Shown here: piece by piece, positions 37,187-46,446 of the stretch | How positions within the stretch are numbered: position 1 is the first letter of the stretch | Layout: each line of letters begins with the position of its first letter | Origin: Porphyrobacter sp. ULC335 | Lineage (GTDB): Bacteria; Pseudomonadota; Alphaproteobacteria; Sphingomonadales; Sphingomonadaceae | DNA: 64,000 nt | Reading direction: 5' to 3' | NCBI RefSeq assembly: GCF_025917005.1 | Contig: NZ_CP078091.1 | Span: forward strand, 2,976,001 to 3,040,000 | Program-made: the position numbers and the translations under genes | The notes under the pieces: generated by a model | Databases searched by the model: none | What the model saw: only the letters and a program-made list of their open reading frames with translations | Told to the model about the DNA's origin: nothing

Positions 37187-37957
37187 TCAGCGCGGCGTCG
37201 GCCAGCCGGTCAGCATCTGCCCCACCCGCTTGTCCGCCGAAGCGGGCTTGCGAAGATCGCCGCCGAACGCACCGTCATTGTAATACCAGACGACCTTCCC
37301 GTCCTCGGTATCGACTAACATCGAAAACCCGAAATGCGGTGGCGGTGGCATGGTGTTGGTGCCATCGCTCATCACATTGGCCATTCCGCCGAGCAGTCGT
37401 CCCAGCTTGGCGCCATCGGTCGTGTAGGCATCGTGCATCTTGATAAGCAATGCGTAGCGCGCGCCAAGACTAGCCCCGCGAACCTCCTCGAGTTCACTGG
37501 GCGGCAGACGGTATTCGAACTGTCCCTTGGGCAGGTTCTTCGTAGCTCGACCGAGATTTGCATCCAGCGGGATCGGGAAGCTGCCCTGCGGCACCTTGAA
37601 CGCGATATCGAGGTTGAGATTGAGAAAGGTCTTCCAGAAGCCCTGCGAAAGCGGCTTCGATGCCGGATCGTTCCAGTCATCGAAGCGCCACTGCACGGTC
37701 TTCGTTGCGGGGTGGCGCTTCAAGGCTTCCTGCAAGTTGACATGCGCCTGCGCGAGCCACTCGGGGTCCACGATCTGGCGATTGGCCGAATCGAGCATGC
37801 CCATGAACATGTCGGGCCGCACAACAGCCACCTGAGGTTTCTGCTCGGTGTCGAAGACGAAACCTTGCGCGGTGTACTTGGCCCCCGCCTCAAGGGGCAG
37901 GACGGGCACCGATACGACGAGGGCTGCCAGCAGCCCGACACGAAGCCACGATTTCAC
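37187..37957 (-). CDS. hypothetical exported protein
   Basis: A 256-residue protein with a signal peptide (VGLLAALVVSVPVLPLEAGA). The mature part has an alpha/beta look with VAVVRPDMFMGML, LLGGMANVMSDGTNTMPPPPHFGFSMLVDTEDGKVVWYYND and no cysteine. The VDTEDGKVVWY strand pair and the preceding segment resemble GNA1162/lipoprotein-type proteins that report on envelope assembly, but this is weak. Start is GTG at 37957. It lies upstream (in transcription order after) the DUF2794 gene by 23 nt, and probably shares the cysE transcript. Confidence 0.6.
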   Translation of the reverse strand: MKSWLRVGLLAALVVSVPVLPLEAGAKYTAQGFVFDTEQKPQVAVVRPDMFMGMLDSANRQIVDPEWLAQAHVNLQEALKRHPATKTVQWRFDDWNDPASKPLSQGFWKTFLNLNLDIAFKVPQGSFPIPLDANLGRATKNLPKGQFEYRLPPSELEEVRGASLGARYALLIKMHDAYTTDGAKLGRLLGGMANVMSDGTNTMPPPPHFGFSMLVDTEDGKVVWYYNDGAFGGDLRKPASADKRVGQMLTGWPTPR

Positions 37958-37980
37958 GGCACCCCCCTCAATTTTCCGCG

Positions 37981-38358
37981 TTACTCCTCGACCGCCTTCA
38001 GCAGCCGCCGCTCCATTGGCGCGAGCACATTCGCCAGATCATGCCCGCGCTTCAAGACCTGGCCGTGCTCGCCAAAGAGGGTCCACATGCCCTGCTTGCC
38101 GCGCAGTGCGGGGCGCTTTTCGACGCGCGCCTGCGGGCGTTCGGCGGTGCGGCGGAAGGCGGCGAAGCTGGCGGCCTGACGGGTGAAGTCCATCGCGTAG
38201 TCGCGCCACTCGCCCGCCGCGACCATGCGCCCGTAAAGATCGAGAATGCGCATCAGCTCTGCGCGCTCGAACCCGACCTGATCCGCACCGCGCGCGGGAA
38301 AGGGTACCACCTGGCCCGCGCCCAAGCCTGCGGCGCCCGGCGTCTTGGGTGCGGCCAT
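37981..38358 (-). CDS. DUF2794 domain protein
   Basis: A 125-residue basic protein of a family confined mainly to alphaproteobacteria. Recognisable blocks are VGFERAELMRILDLYGRMVAAGEWRDYAMDF and RPALRGKQGMWTLFGEHGQVLKRGHDL. No signal peptide or catalytic motif is seen. It follows the cysE gene after 8 nt. Function unknown. Confidence 0.85.
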   Translation of the reverse strand: MAAPKTPGAAGLGAGQVVPFPARGADQVGFERAELMRILDLYGRMVAAGEWRDYAMDFTRQAASFAAFRRTAERPQARVEKRPALRGKQGMWTLFGEHGQVLKRGHDLANVLAPMERRLLKAVEE

Positions 38359-38366
38359 CCCGGGGC

Positions 38367-39137
38367 TCAGTCCTTGGATGCGCGCTTGCGCAGTCGCACC
38401 GGCGTGTCAGCCGGAGCCTCGACCGGCTGGGCAGCGACCTCAACGGCAGGCGCCGCGCGCTCGGCCAGCAGCGCCTTCATCACCGCCATCTCCTCGCGCA
38501 TTGTGGCGACCTCGGATTCGAGCTTCTCGATGCAGTCGCGGCGCGGGCGGCCCTGATCGTCACACGGCGGATCATCGCAAGGGGTGCCATAGGGCACGAA
38601 ATCGCGCATCCACGCCTCGGCCGGAACGAGCGTCGATCGCGCCTTGATCCCGACCATCGTCGCCCCTGCGGGCACATCTTCGGTCACAACGGCATTGGCA
38701 CCCACGCGCGCCCGCTCGCCCACCACGATCGGTCCAATGATCTGCGCGCCCGATCCGATGATGACATTGTCCATCAGCGTCGGGTGACGCTTGCCGCCCT
38801 TGCCGTTGGCGGGATTGGTGCCGCCCAGCGTGACGCATTGGTAGATCGTGACATTGTCGCCGATCTCCGCCGTCTCGCCGATCACAGTGAAGCCGTGGTC
38901 GATAAAGAAGTTCTTCCCGATGGTGGCACCGGGGTGAATGTCGATCGCGGTCAGCAGGCGCGCGATGTGGTTGACCGCGCGCGCGAGGAAATAAAGCTGC
39001 GCTTCAAACAGCCAGTGCGCCACGCGGTGGAAGCCCATCGCCCAGACGCCGGGGTAAAGCAGGATCTCCCAACGCGAGCGCGGCGCAGGGTCGCGTGCGC
39101 GGATCGAGTCCAGATAGCTGACTAGTTGCTCTAACAT
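38367..39137 (-). CDS. cysE: serine O-acetyltransferase (EpsC type)
   Basis: A 256-residue left-handed beta-helix acetyltransferase that makes O-acetylserine, the precursor of cysteine. The catalytic region IDIHPGATIGKNFFIDHGFTVIGETAEIGDNV is intact, with the DH pair and the TLGGT..NGKGGKRHPTL loop. The C-terminal 70 residues after DFVPYGTPC are an added charged, partly coiled-coil tail (LESEVATMREEMAVMKALL) not needed for catalysis. It leads a transcript with the DUF2794 and exported-protein genes. Confidence 0.93.
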   Translation of the reverse strand: MLEQLVSYLDSIRARDPAPRSRWEILLYPGVWAMGFHRVAHWLFEAQLYFLARAVNHIARLLTAIDIHPGATIGKNFFIDHGFTVIGETAEIGDNVTIYQCVTLGGTNPANGKGGKRHPTLMDNVIIGSGAQIIGPIVVGERARVGANAVVTEDVPAGATMVGIKARSTLVPAEAWMRDFVPYGTPCDDPPCDDQGRPRRDCIEKLESEVATMREEMAVMKALLAERAAPAVEVAAQPVEAPADTPVRLRKRASKD

Positions 39138-39189
39138 GGCCCCTCAACATCCCACCAATGCGCAGCCATTGCAATCAGGCCGCGCGCTT

Positions 39190-39846
39190 TCAGAGCAGGC
39201 GCTGCTGCTCCGGCCCGTGCAGGGCCTCAAGCGCAGCGCGCCACACAGACATGGTGGCGGGCGTCTGGCGTTCAAGAGAAATGCGGTCGATTGTCGCCAC
39301 CAAGGCCTCGATCGCGGCAAAACTGCGGGTGGTGCGGGGGACGAGATAGTCGGCCGCGCCTTCGGGCAGGGACAGCCCGCGATGCTCGGCATGGGCAAGG
39401 ATCAGCTCTGCCGCCATGACGTCATCGGGTGCGCCGATCTCCAGTTGCAGCGATCCGCCGATGCGCGAGGCAAGGTCGGGCAAGGCAATGCGCCATCCAG
39501 CGCCGCCCCCAGCGTCAGCGTTGGCGATCAGCAGCAGCGCCCCGCCCTCTCGCGTTCCGCCCTGTTGCACCGCGTTCCAACGGTGGAACAGCGCGGTCTC
39601 GTCAAGGCTCCGGGCGTCGTCCACCACCTCCAGGCGTTCCGCTCCGTGGAGGCCCTGCGCCCAGCGACCCAGCAAGCTCTTCCCCGAGCGCGGAGGGCCG
39701 GTGAGCACGGCGACATGGAACGGCCAGCGCTCTGGCGTCTGAAGCGCTTCGATCACTTGGGCATTGGCATTGCCGACCACGATCCGCTGGGCGGCAGCAG
39801 GCGCACGCGCCGCCAGCGGCAGGGCGATCTGGGACGGCTCGCTCAT
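39190..39846 (-). CDS. hdaA: HdaA-like DnaA-related AAA+ protein
   Basis: A 218-residue protein resembling the AAA+ domain of DnaA without a DNA-binding domain, as in Hda/HdaA, which with the sliding clamp inactivates DnaA after initiation. Walker A is [13 protein letters not shown] and a Walker B-like LEVVDDA follows. The N-terminus [11 protein letters not shown] contains QIALPL, which fits a clamp-binding motif (QxxLPL). The ATG at 39846 gives this N-terminus. The gene is next to a membrane protein and divergent purM, as I recall from other alphaproteobacteria. Confidence 0.85.
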   Translation of the reverse strand: MSEPSQIALPLAARAPAAAQRIVVGNANAQVIEALQTPERWPFHVAVLTGPPRSGKSLLGRWAQGLHGAERLEVVDDARSLDETALFHRWNAVQQGGTREGGALLLIANADAGGGAGWRIALPDLASRIGGSLQLEIGAPDDVMAAELILAHAEHRGLSLPEGAADYLVPRTTRSFAAIEALVATIDRISLERQTPATMSVWRAALEALHGPEQQRLL

Positions 39847-39859
39847 GGGCAAGCCCCGC

Positions 39860-41149
39860 CTAGCGGCTGATGGCGAGCGCGTTCGCCCCGCGCCGCACGC
39901 TGAACCCGCGCGCTTCGAGCGCTGCGGCCAGTTCATCGAGCGATCCGGCAAAGCTCACGCTCATGACCGACGTGCCGCCGATTGCGGTGCTGGTGACGCC
40001 CACGCCGCGCACGCCGCCGGTGCCGCGCACCGCGCCCAGTGCAGCGTCGAAGGTAGATGCATCGGGCGTGGCGAACTGGACGGTGATGCTGCGCACCGCC
40101 GCCTCGCCCGGCTCCGTCCCGGTAACGGTCTGGGCCTCGATCCGCGGCACCGCGCCGCTCGCGATGGCCGCTTCGGCCGACCGGCGCGCCTGTGCTGCGC
40201 GGCCGATTTCGATGAGTCGCTGGATCGCCGGGTCGATATCGCCCCCGGCACCGAGCCTGAGGCTCGGGTCAGGCCGCAGCTTGCCCGATGCGAGCGCGCC
40301 GGTGAAGATCTGGTCCATCCGCTCGACCGCCTGCGCCAGCATCTCGGGCACCGCGTCGGGATTATCGGCCTTGAGGGTGAAGGTCTCCAGCGGGCGGCTG
40401 TCCGGGCCATAGCGCGCGACGAAGGTCCCGCTGACCGGCCCACCCGGGAACTGGTGTTCGAGCCGCGCGAAGGCCATCAGCACATCGGTTGCGCCATATT
40501 GGTCGAGTGTCGAGCGCCACCAGGCGCGGCTGCGGCGCTGGGTCTGCCCGAAATTGACGAGCAACGAATCGCCGCCCGCCCCGCTCAGGCGCACATAATC
40601 GATCCGGCTTTGCCCCGGATTGAACTCGGCCCAGGCGCGTTGCCACGGATTGCGCTGTTCGAAGGTGATGTAGGCGCCGCCCGATTCCTGCACCGGAATC
40701 AGCAGCAGCGGGGCCGAACGCACCTGTTGCGCGGCGCCGCCGAGATAGCTGCCTGCGCGCTGGCGATCGAACACCACACCGAGCGTGGCGATATAGCGCC
40801 GGGGGCCCAGCCGCTCGCGCTCGATCACGATGGCCGAGACGAGTCCGTCAAGCTGGCTGTCGGAAAGTTTCGGCCCCTTCAGCTTCTCCCACGCCTTGCG
40901 CTGCGCCTCGCGCCAGCCGTTGGCGCGCGCGTCCTCGGCGCTTTTGCCCTGCACATCGACGGTGATTCCCTTCACCTCGATATCGGCGCTGGCGGCGGTG
41001 GGCGCGATCCCGCGCTCGCCCGCGACCTGCGCCAGCAGGGCATAGCCGCCGCCGAGCAGCATAAGCGCCAATACAGCACCGCCCAGCCACCGCCGCAGGG
41101 GCGAAGAATGGGCGGCAGCAGGGCCGAGGAGGGAAAGCGAAGCGCTCAT
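39860..41149 (-). CDS. membrane-anchored conserved hypothetical protein
   Basis: A 429-residue protein with one N-terminal membrane helix ([19 protein letters not shown]) and a large external part. After the anchor, [35 protein letters not shown] is like the start of DUF2066-type periplasmic proteins; the C-terminus ([46 protein letters not shown]) has a ferredoxin-like, heavy-metal-domain-like repeat but no metal cysteines. It precedes hdaA by 13 nt. Function unknown. Confidence 0.7.
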   Translation of the reverse strand: MSASLSLLGPAAAHSSPLRRWLGGAVLALMLLGGGYALLAQVAGERGIAPTAASADIEVKGITVDVQGKSAEDARANGWREAQRKAWEKLKGPKLSDSQLDGLVSAIVIERERLGPRRYIATLGVVFDRQRAGSYLGGAAQQVRSAPLLLIPVQESGGAYITFEQRNPWQRAWAEFNPGQSRIDYVRLSGAGGDSLLVNFGQTQRRSRAWWRSTLDQYGATDVLMAFARLEHQFPGGPVSGTFVARYGPDSRPLETFTLKADNPDAVPEMLAQAVERMDQIFTGALASGKLRPDPSLRLGAGGDIDPAIQRLIEIGRAAQARRSAEAAIASGAVPRIEAQTVTGTEPGEAAVRSITVQFATPDASTFDAALGAVRGTGGVRGVGVTSTAIGGTSVMSVSFAGSLDELAAALEARGFSVRRGANALAISR

Positions 41150-41218
41150 GGGGAAAATCGCCTGTCCTTTGCCCAATGGCGAGTGGAATTCCAAGCGCGA
41201 AAGGCTATGGGCCTCTGC

Positions 41219-42337
41219 ATGACTTCGGGGACAAACGAGAGCAAGCCGCAAGGCTCGGGCTACACCTACGCCGATGCGGGCGTTTCGATTGCGGCGGGCA
41301 ATGCGCTGGTCAAGGCCATCGCACCGCTGGCGAAAGCCACCGCACGCCCCGGCGCGACCAGCGAGCTGGGCGGGTTCGGCGGGTTCTTCGACCCCAAGGC
41401 GGCGGGCTATAAAGACCCGCTGCTGGTCGCAGCCAATGACGGTGTCGGCACCAAGCTGAAGCTCGCGATCGAGCATGACCGGCACGATACAGTCGGCATT
41501 GATCTGGTCGCCATGTGCGTCAACGATCTGATCGTGCAGGGGGCAGAGCCTTTGTTCTTCCTCGACTATTTCGCCACCGGCAAGCTGGAGAACGGTGTCG
41601 CCGAGCGGGTGATCGCGGGGATCGCGGAAGGCTGCAAGATCGCCGGATGCGCGCTGATCGGCGGCGAGACAGCGGAAATGCCGGGGATGTATTCGGCGGG
41701 CGATTATGACCTCGCGGGCTTCTGCGTCGGCGCGGTGGAGCGCGGCGAGCAGCTGACCGGCGACAAGGTGGCGCCGGGCGATGTGCTGCTGGGCCTCGCG
41801 TCGAGCGGGGTCCACTCCAACGGCTATTCGCTGGTGCGCAGGTTGGCGGCGGACAAGGGTTGGAAGCTCAACCGCCCCGCCCTGTTCGATCAGGAGCAAT
41901 TGCTGATCGACGCGCTGATTGCGCCGACCCGAATCTATGTCGCGAGCCTGCTGCCGCTGATCCGCGAAGGCCACATCAACGCGCTGGCCCACATCACCGG
42001 CGGCGGGTTGCTCGAGAATATCCCGCGTATCCTGCCTGATGGCGCGCACGCGCATGTCGATGCCGATCTGTGGCCGCAGCCGCGCCTGATGGCCTTCCTG
42101 CAGGCACAGGGCCACATCGAGCCCGAGGAAATGGCCCGCACCTTCAACTGCGGCGTCGGCATGGTGCTGGCTGTCAGCGCCGACAAGGTCGCCGATGTCA
42201 CCGCGAAGCTGGAAGCCGCTGGCGAGACTGTCGTCACGGTGGGCCGGATCGAAGCGGGCGAGAAGGGCTGCACCGTGCGCGGCTCGATCGAGACCTGGTC
42301 GGCGAAGGCCGGTTGGAGCGCGACGCACCTTGGCTGA
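41219..42337 (+). CDS. purM: phosphoribosylformylglycinamidine cyclo-ligase
   Basis: A 372-residue AIR synthetase, step 5 of de novo purine synthesis. Hallmarks are [23 protein letters not shown], the [10 protein letters not shown] loop, [15 protein letters not shown] and the NCGVGM motif near the C-terminus. ATG codons at 41207 and 41219 are both possible; I use 41219, which opens [21 protein letters not shown]. Its end overlaps purN by 8 nt. Confidence 0.97.
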   Translation: MTSGTNESKPQGSGYTYADAGVSIAAGNALVKAIAPLAKATARPGATSELGGFGGFFDPKAAGYKDPLLVAANDGVGTKLKLAIEHDRHDTVGIDLVAMCVNDLIVQGAEPLFFLDYFATGKLENGVAERVIAGIAEGCKIAGCALIGGETAEMPGMYSAGDYDLAGFCVGAVERGEQLTGDKVAPGDVLLGLASSGVHSNGYSLVRRLAADKGWKLNRPALFDQEQLLIDALIAPTRIYVASLLPLIREGHINALAHITGGGLLENIPRILPDGAHAHVDADLWPQPRLMAFLQAQGHIEPEEMARTFNCGVGMVLAVSADKVADVTAKLEAAGETVVTVGRIEAGEKGCTVRGSIETWSAKAGWSATHLG

Positions 42338-43295
42338 AAAGGCCCGCATAGTCGTCCTCATCTCCGGCGCGGGGACCAATATGGCTGCGCTGGTCTATGC
42401 CAGCCGGATCGGTGACTGCCCTTACGAGGTGGTGCTGGTCGCCAGCAACGATCCCGCCGCCGCAGGGCTGGCGCTGGCCGCAGCCGAGGGGATTGCCACC
42501 TTCGCTCTGCCCCACAAGGGCATGACCCGCGATGCCCATGACGCCGCGATGGAAGCCGCAGTGCTGGAGTCGGGCGCGGACACCATCGTGCTCGCGGGCT
42601 ATATGCGCATCCTGTCGGACGGCTTCGTGGAGCGCTGGGCGGGCCGGATGCTCAATATCCACCCCTCGCTGCTGCCCAAGTACAAAGGGCTCGACACCCA
42701 TGCCCGCGCCATCGCAGCGGCGGATAGCCACGGCGGGACCAGCGTCCATCTGGTGACGCCGGAATTGGACGCGGGCGAGGTGCTGGCGCAGGTCCGCGTG
42801 CCGATCGTGCCGGGCGAGACGGCGGAGAGTCTCGCCGAACGGGTCAAGCTCGCCGAACACCAGCTCTATCCGCGCGCAGTGGCCGATTACGTCAGCCGCT
42901 GGCGCAATCCCGGATGGCTGCTCGAACAGTTGCGCGCCCGCGCGCTCGCCTTGCCCGAAACCAGCGAACAGGAGAGCTTCGGCTCCGCCGGGTTCCGCGT
43001 CGGTGAAGGCAAATCGGGCAAGTATTTTGCCTATTTCTCCGAACGCCCTCACGGGCATGACCGCATCGCGCTGCTCGCCAAGACCAGCGGGATGGACGAG
43101 CTCCACGGCCTCGTGGAGGATCAGCCCGAGACCTATTTCAAGCCCGCCTTCTACGGGGCGAGCGGTTGGGTGGGGATCATCCTCGACCGGCCCGATCTCG
43201 ACTGGGGCGATGTCGATGCGTGGCTCCAGCGCAGCTGGCGCTCGGTCGCGCCCAAGCGGCTGACCCGGCTGCTGGACATCGCGGACGAATTCTGA
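42330..43295 (+). CDS. purN: GAR formyltransferase PurN fused to a MmcQ/YjbR domain
   Basis: A 321-residue protein. Residues 1 to about 195 are PurN, which transfers a formyl group from 10-formyl-THF to [14 protein letters not shown], the [20 protein letters not shown] segment with catalytic Asn-His, and [15 protein letters not shown]. From about 205 on, a MmcQ/YjbR-type domain follows ([57 protein letters not shown]), a fold often linked to DNA binding. A stand-alone PurN is about 200 residues. The TTG start at 42330 gives [15 protein letters not shown]. Confidence 0.92.
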   Translation: MAEKARIVVLISGAGTNMAALVYASRIGDCPYEVVLVASNDPAAAGLALAAAEGIATFALPHKGMTRDAHDAAMEAAVLESGADTIVLAGYMRILSDGFVERWAGRMLNIHPSLLPKYKGLDTHARAIAAADSHGGTSVHLVTPELDAGEVLAQVRVPIVPGETAESLAERVKLAEHQLYPRAVADYVSRWRNPGWLLEQLRARALALPETSEQESFGSAGFRVGEGKSGKYFAYFSERPHGHDRIALLAKTSGMDELHGLVEDQPETYFKPAFYGASGWVGIILDRPDLDWGDVDAWLQRSWRSVAPKRLTRLLDIADEF

Positions 43296-44500
43296 TGGCA
43301 CCGGTTCGCGACCATCTGCTGGCGCGCGGGCCACTTGCGGAACGGGCCAATACATTTCTCGGCAAGGCGTGGGAGCGCGGCTGGCTGCCCCCGCCCGAAC
43401 TCGATCCTGACGCGCTGTGGGCGCTCGCGGCCAAGCCCTACGGCGCGAAGGCCGAGGCGGTGGAGCATGGCGGACGATCGGCCGAAGACGTTGCCGATTT
43501 CCGCGAGCGGCTCACGCGGATTATCGCTGCGGTCGAGGCCGAGGCCGGTCTCAACCCGCTGGGCCGGACGATGGCCTGGGGGCAGCTGTCGCGCGTGGTC
43601 AAGAACCGCCTCGCCTTCGGCGCGTTGTGGCTAGATCGGCCCGAGCTGCTGAATACCCCCCTCGCCCCGCCGATCATCATCATCGGGCACATGCGCAGCG
43701 GCACGACCCGCATCCACACGCTGCTCGCCGCCGATCCGGCGCATTCGCACACCCGCTATTGCGACGCCTATCACCCCGTTCCCGCCCCGCTCGGCCTGAA
43801 CCGGGTGAAGGCGGCGATGGAACTGGCGATGCTCGGAATGCTCAACCCGTGGATGCAGTCGATCCACCCGATGGCACCCGCCGCGGTCGAGGAGGAGCTG
43901 GCGTGGATCTCCGCCGCGCTCCACCATTCGATCTACGAAAGCCAGTGGCATATCCCGGCCTATTCGGCGTGGAGCGAGGCCCGCGACCCCGCGCCGATCT
44001 ACCGCGAGTTCGCGCGCATCCTGAAGACCGATGCCGCGCACAGGGGCATTGCCGATAAGCCGCGCGTGCTGAAAGTCCCGGCCTTCGCCGAAGACCTCGC
44101 AACGCTGCTGGCGCTGTTCCCTGATGCGCGGCTGGTGATGGCCGAGCGCGAGCAGGAGGCGGTGCTGCGCAGCGCGATCAGCCTTGCCGCGAACCAGATG
44201 GCGATGCAGTCCGATAGCTGCTGCCTTGAGGCAATCGAGACGCGGTGGCGGCACAAGATCGCCCTGCGCGAGGCGCGCATGGCCGAGGTTCTGTCCGGAT
44301 GGCACGGCCCGACCACACGCGCGCGTTTCGACGATCTCAATGCCGATTGGGAGAGCGCCATCACCCGCGTCTATGCCGATCTCGGCCTCACCCTCACCGC
44401 CGAGGCGCGCGCTGCAATGCGACGCACGATGGCGGCGAGCGAGAGCGGGCATCACCATGCGCACCGCGAGCAACTGGCGCGGTTCCAAGGGGCGGATTGA
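43295..44500 (+). CDS. sulfotransferase family protein
   Basis: A 401-residue protein with the 5'-phosphosulfate-binding loop IIIIGHMRSGTTRIHTLL (127-144) and a later LVMAEREQEAVLRSAIS segment in the position of the 3'-phosphate-binding Arg/Ser. It would transfer sulfate from PAPS to an unknown acceptor. No signal peptide is seen. The ATG overlaps the purN stop as TGATG, so it is cotranscribed with purMN, although there is no obvious metabolic link. Confidence 0.85.
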   Translation: MAPVRDHLLARGPLAERANTFLGKAWERGWLPPPELDPDALWALAAKPYGAKAEAVEHGGRSAEDVADFRERLTRIIAAVEAEAGLNPLGRTMAWGQLSRVVKNRLAFGALWLDRPELLNTPLAPPIIIIGHMRSGTTRIHTLLAADPAHSHTRYCDAYHPVPAPLGLNRVKAAMELAMLGMLNPWMQSIHPMAPAAVEEELAWISAALHHSIYESQWHIPAYSAWSEARDPAPIYREFARILKTDAAHRGIADKPRVLKVPAFAEDLATLLALFPDARLVMAEREQEAVLRSAISLAANQMAMQSDSCCLEAIETRWRHKIALREARMAEVLSGWHGPTTRARFDDLNADWESAITRVYADLGLTLTAEARAAMRRTMAASESGHHHAHREQLARFQGAD

Positions 44501-44509
44501 CACCGGATC

Positions 44510-44574
44510 CCGTTCGCCTCGAGCGCAGTCGAGAGGCCGTAGCCAAGTGTCTCGACTACGCTCGACACGAACGG
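44510..44574. repeat. imperfect inverted repeat of the CTCGAGCG type
   Basis: Arms 44510-44536 and 44547-44574 share CCGTTCG and TCGAGCG-AGTCGAGA in inverted orientation with a few mismatches and a 10-nt loop. Such units resemble a common sphingomonad intergenic repeat (recollection) and may act as a stop for the purMN transcript. Confidence 0.65.
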
Positions 44575-44586
44575 AAGCTGACCCAA

Positions 44587-44622
44587 AGCAAAAGGGCCGC
44601 CCCCTTGCGGAGACGGCCCTTT
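44587..44622 (-). terminator. intrinsic terminator of ndk
   Basis: AAAGGGCCG (44591-44599) pairs with CGGCCCTTT (44614-44622). Read on the minus strand it follows the ndk stop by 21 nt and ends GGCCCTTTTGCTTT, a U-tract. It may serve both strands. Confidence 0.85.
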
Positions 44623-44643
44623 GGAAGCTTCAGGTCAGCCAGA

Positions 44644-45066
44644 TCAACCGACGATTTCTTCCGGGTTGAAGAAGAAGGCGATTTCGATCGCGGCGTTCTC
44701 TTCCGAATCCGAACCGTGAACGGTGTTTTCACCGATCGACAGGGCCAGTTCCTTGCGAATCGTGCCCGGCGCAGCGTCGGCGGGGTTGGTCGCGCCCATG
44801 ATGTCGCGGTTGCGGGTCACGGCGTCTTCGCCTTCCAGCACCTGCACCACCACCGGCTCGCTCATCATGAAATCGACGAGTTCACCGAAGAAGGGGCGCT
44901 CGCGGTGCACGCCGTAGAAGCCTTCGGCCTGTTCGCGGGTCATGTGGATACGCTTGGAAGCGACGACGCGCAGGCCGGCGTCTTCCAGCATCTTGGTGAC
45001 AGCGCCGGTCAGGTTGCGACGGGTGGCGTCGGGCTTGATGATCGAAAAGGTGCGGGTAACCGCCAT
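44644..45066 (-). CDS. ndk: nucleoside-diphosphate kinase
   Basis: A 140-residue kinase that balances NTP pools by passing a phosphate through a histidine. The phospho-histidine is His117 in ENTVHGSDS, Lys11 is in IIKPDAT, and FFGELVDFM is the Kpn-loop neighbour. Length is normal. It appears to be monocistronic with its own terminator. Confidence 0.97.
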   Translation of the reverse strand: MAVTRTFSIIKPDATRRNLTGAVTKMLEDAGLRVVASKRIHMTREQAEGFYGVHRERPFFGELVDFMMSEPVVVQVLEGEDAVTRNRDIMGATNPADAAPGTIRKELALSIGENTVHGSDSEENAAIEIAFFFNPEEIVG

Positions 45067-45222
45067 GATAATGCTCCTGTGAACGTCTTTTTGATTTGGG
45101 GGGATATTGGCCGCGCGCGTTAGATGCTGCGCTGCAAAATGGCAAGCCCGCCCGCAGCGCGACAGCGCGCGGCTCCCTGGACCGCCAAAGCGGCTGATGG
45201 TCAGCCAAGCCCTGCGCTGGTG

Positions 45223-45723
45223 CTATTTGATGCCGATGGTGATCTGGCCGGTCGTGACGCCATCGCCTTTGGTCGCGGTGACCGACAGACCCGATCCGTC
45301 GCTCTTGCGCTCGCCGATAACGGTGATGGTGCCGTTGGTGGTCAGCTCTGCCGCGATGTCGAAGCCCGCCGCCTTGGCCTGATCACGGTAATGCGCGATG
45401 ACTGTGTCGGCAGCGGCATCGGTTTCGTAGGTGACCATGGCCCCGCCGCCCCCGGCCTCGGTCACTACCGTGTTGGTCAGCACTTTCGATCCGGGAAACA
45501 GGCTGAACCCTTCGGGCAGGCTGAGCGGCACGCCCTCGCCGGAGCGTAGCGATGTGGTGCCGTTTTCGCCGTCGATGGTCATGCTGGTTTCGCCGGTCTC
45601 GGCGTCGATCCGGTATTCGGCATCCTTGCCGTCCGATGTGGTGAAACTGCCCGAACTCTCCGAACCGCAGGCCGCAAGAGCGAGTGTTGCCGAGGCCGCA
45701 AAGGCCAATGCCGTGATGCGCAT
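45223..45723 (-). CDS. hypothetical lipoprotein
   Basis: A 166-residue lipoprotein: MRITALAFAASATLALAACGSESSG has lipobox LAAC with the lipidated Cys19. The mature protein has a Ser/Thr/Gly-rich N-terminal half and a helical DAAADTVIAHYRDQAKAAGFDIAAEL segment followed by strands, a pattern seen in small envelope proteins that bind or sense ligands. No family recognised. The ATG at 45723 starts the signal peptide; an upstream ATG would add seven residues. Confidence 0.75.
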   Translation of the reverse strand: MRITALAFAASATLALAACGSESSGSFTTSDGKDAEYRIDAETGETSMTIDGENGTTSLRSGEGVPLSLPEGFSLFPGSKVLTNTVVTEAGGGGAMVTYETDAAADTVIAHYRDQAKAAGFDIAAELTTNGTITVIGERKSDGSGLSVTATKGDGVTTGQITIGIK

Positions 45724-45786
45724 GTCTGTCCCCCAATCGTCCAATCGGGTGAGAAGATTCCCTATCGTGGCGCCGGACGCAAGCCC

Positions 45787-46221
45787 TCAGCCCTTCTTGA
45801 CCCAGCGCCCGTCTTCCTGCGCGTAATAGGCGCGCTCCACATCCTCGCGCCCGTCCTGCGCGCGCCATGCGGTCCGCGCGGCAGGGGCGGCGTCGGGCGG
45901 GAAGAGCAGGAACACGCGGGCAAAGCCGGGCGCGTCGCGGAAAGTGCCATCGGCAAGGATCAGGTGGCTCGCGCCATTGGTGGCAACAGGCTCGGCAGAG
46001 AGAAGGATAGGCTGGCGTTCCGCACCCGGCGCGTCCGCCTCGCCATTGGCAAGGAAACTCTCCGCCCCCGCCTGCCATAGCGCGCGCGAAATTGCGGCGC
46101 GTTGATCGGGGTCGGAGGATACCACCAGCACCCGCTGCCCCTCGCCCACCGCGCGCTTGGCAATCAGGGTGACGACCTTTTCAAGCGGGTCGTGGGTATA
46201 TTGCCAGAAATCGAGCTTCAC
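45787..46221 (-). CDS. holC: DNA polymerase III subunit chi
   Basis: A 144-residue chi subunit, which links the clamp loader to SSB. It opens MKLDFWQYTHDPLEKVVTLIAKRAVGEGQRVLVVSSD, and has FLLFPPDAAPAARTAWRAQ and the terminal YAQEDGRWVKKG, the blocks that identify HolC. It starts with GTG. In alphaproteobacteria holC often follows pepA; here the tiny DUF2256 gene sits between them. Confidence 0.92.
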   Translation of the reverse strand: MKLDFWQYTHDPLEKVVTLIAKRAVGEGQRVLVVSSDPDQRAAISRALWQAGAESFLANGEADAPGAERQPILLSAEPVATNGASHLILADGTFRDAPGFARVFLLFPPDAAPAARTAWRAQDGREDVERAYYAQEDGRWVKKG

Positions 46222-46229
46222 GTTCCTTA

Positions 46230-46259
46230 CCGTCCTACCGCTGCGCTACTTGAGGACGG
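46230..46259. repeat. hairpin repeat, copy 1
   Basis: CCGTCC (46230-46235) and GGACGG (46254-46259) enclose the 18-nt loop TACCGCTGCGCTACTTGA. The loop is repeated with one change at 46411-46428, where the arms differ but still pair. On the minus strand this copy encodes the last residues of the DUF2256 protein and its stop. Confidence 0.75.
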
Positions 46260-46402
46260 GAACCTTTGCCCGAACGGCAGCGATCGGAACAATACTTCAC
46301 ATTGTCCCAATCCCGCTCCCACTTCTTGCGCCACGTGAAAGGCAGCCCGCAGGCGAGGCAGGTTTTGGTCGGCAGATCGGATTTTTTCCGCATTTTGGCC
46401 AT
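46235..46402 (-). CDS. DUF2256 domain protein (55 residues)
   Basis: A 55-residue protein: [20 protein letters not shown] then [18 protein letters not shown]. The CxxC...CxxxC pattern is a small zinc-binding domain typical of DUF2256, found widely in bacteria, often near DNA-repair or photolyase genes and of unknown function. The ATG at 46402 is 44 nt after the pepA stop region; another ATG three codons in is possible. The C-terminal SRPQVAQR and the TAG stop are encoded by a hairpin repeat, so the tail may have been acquired from the repeat. It ends 14 nt before holC. Confidence 0.88.
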   Translation of the reverse strand: MAKMRKKSDLPTKTCLACGLPFTWRKKWERDWDNVKYCSDRCRSGKGSRPQVAQR

Positions 46403-46438
46403 GCCCGGCCTACCGCTTCGCTACTTGAGGCCGGACAT
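46401..46438. repeat. hairpin repeat, copy 2
   Basis: ATGCCCGGCC (46401-46410) and GGCCGGACAT (46429-46438) pair with one mismatch around TACCGCTTCGCTACTTGA. The loop equals copy 1 except for one base, while the inner arm is CCGGCC instead of CCGTCC, with the partner arm changed to match. It overlaps the DUF2256 start codon. Confidence 0.75.
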
Positions 46439-46446
46439 GCGCAGCA

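Noticed and set aside
45107..45549. Plus-strand frames upstream of ndk
   Set aside because: They run antisense to the lipoprotein gene and the 156-nt ndk leader and lack any motif; I see no gene or tRNA in that leader.
46326..46340. CCACGTGAAAG as a degenerate second parS
   Set aside because: Only one half matches; the other arm does not resemble the consensus and it lies inside the DUF2256 coding region.
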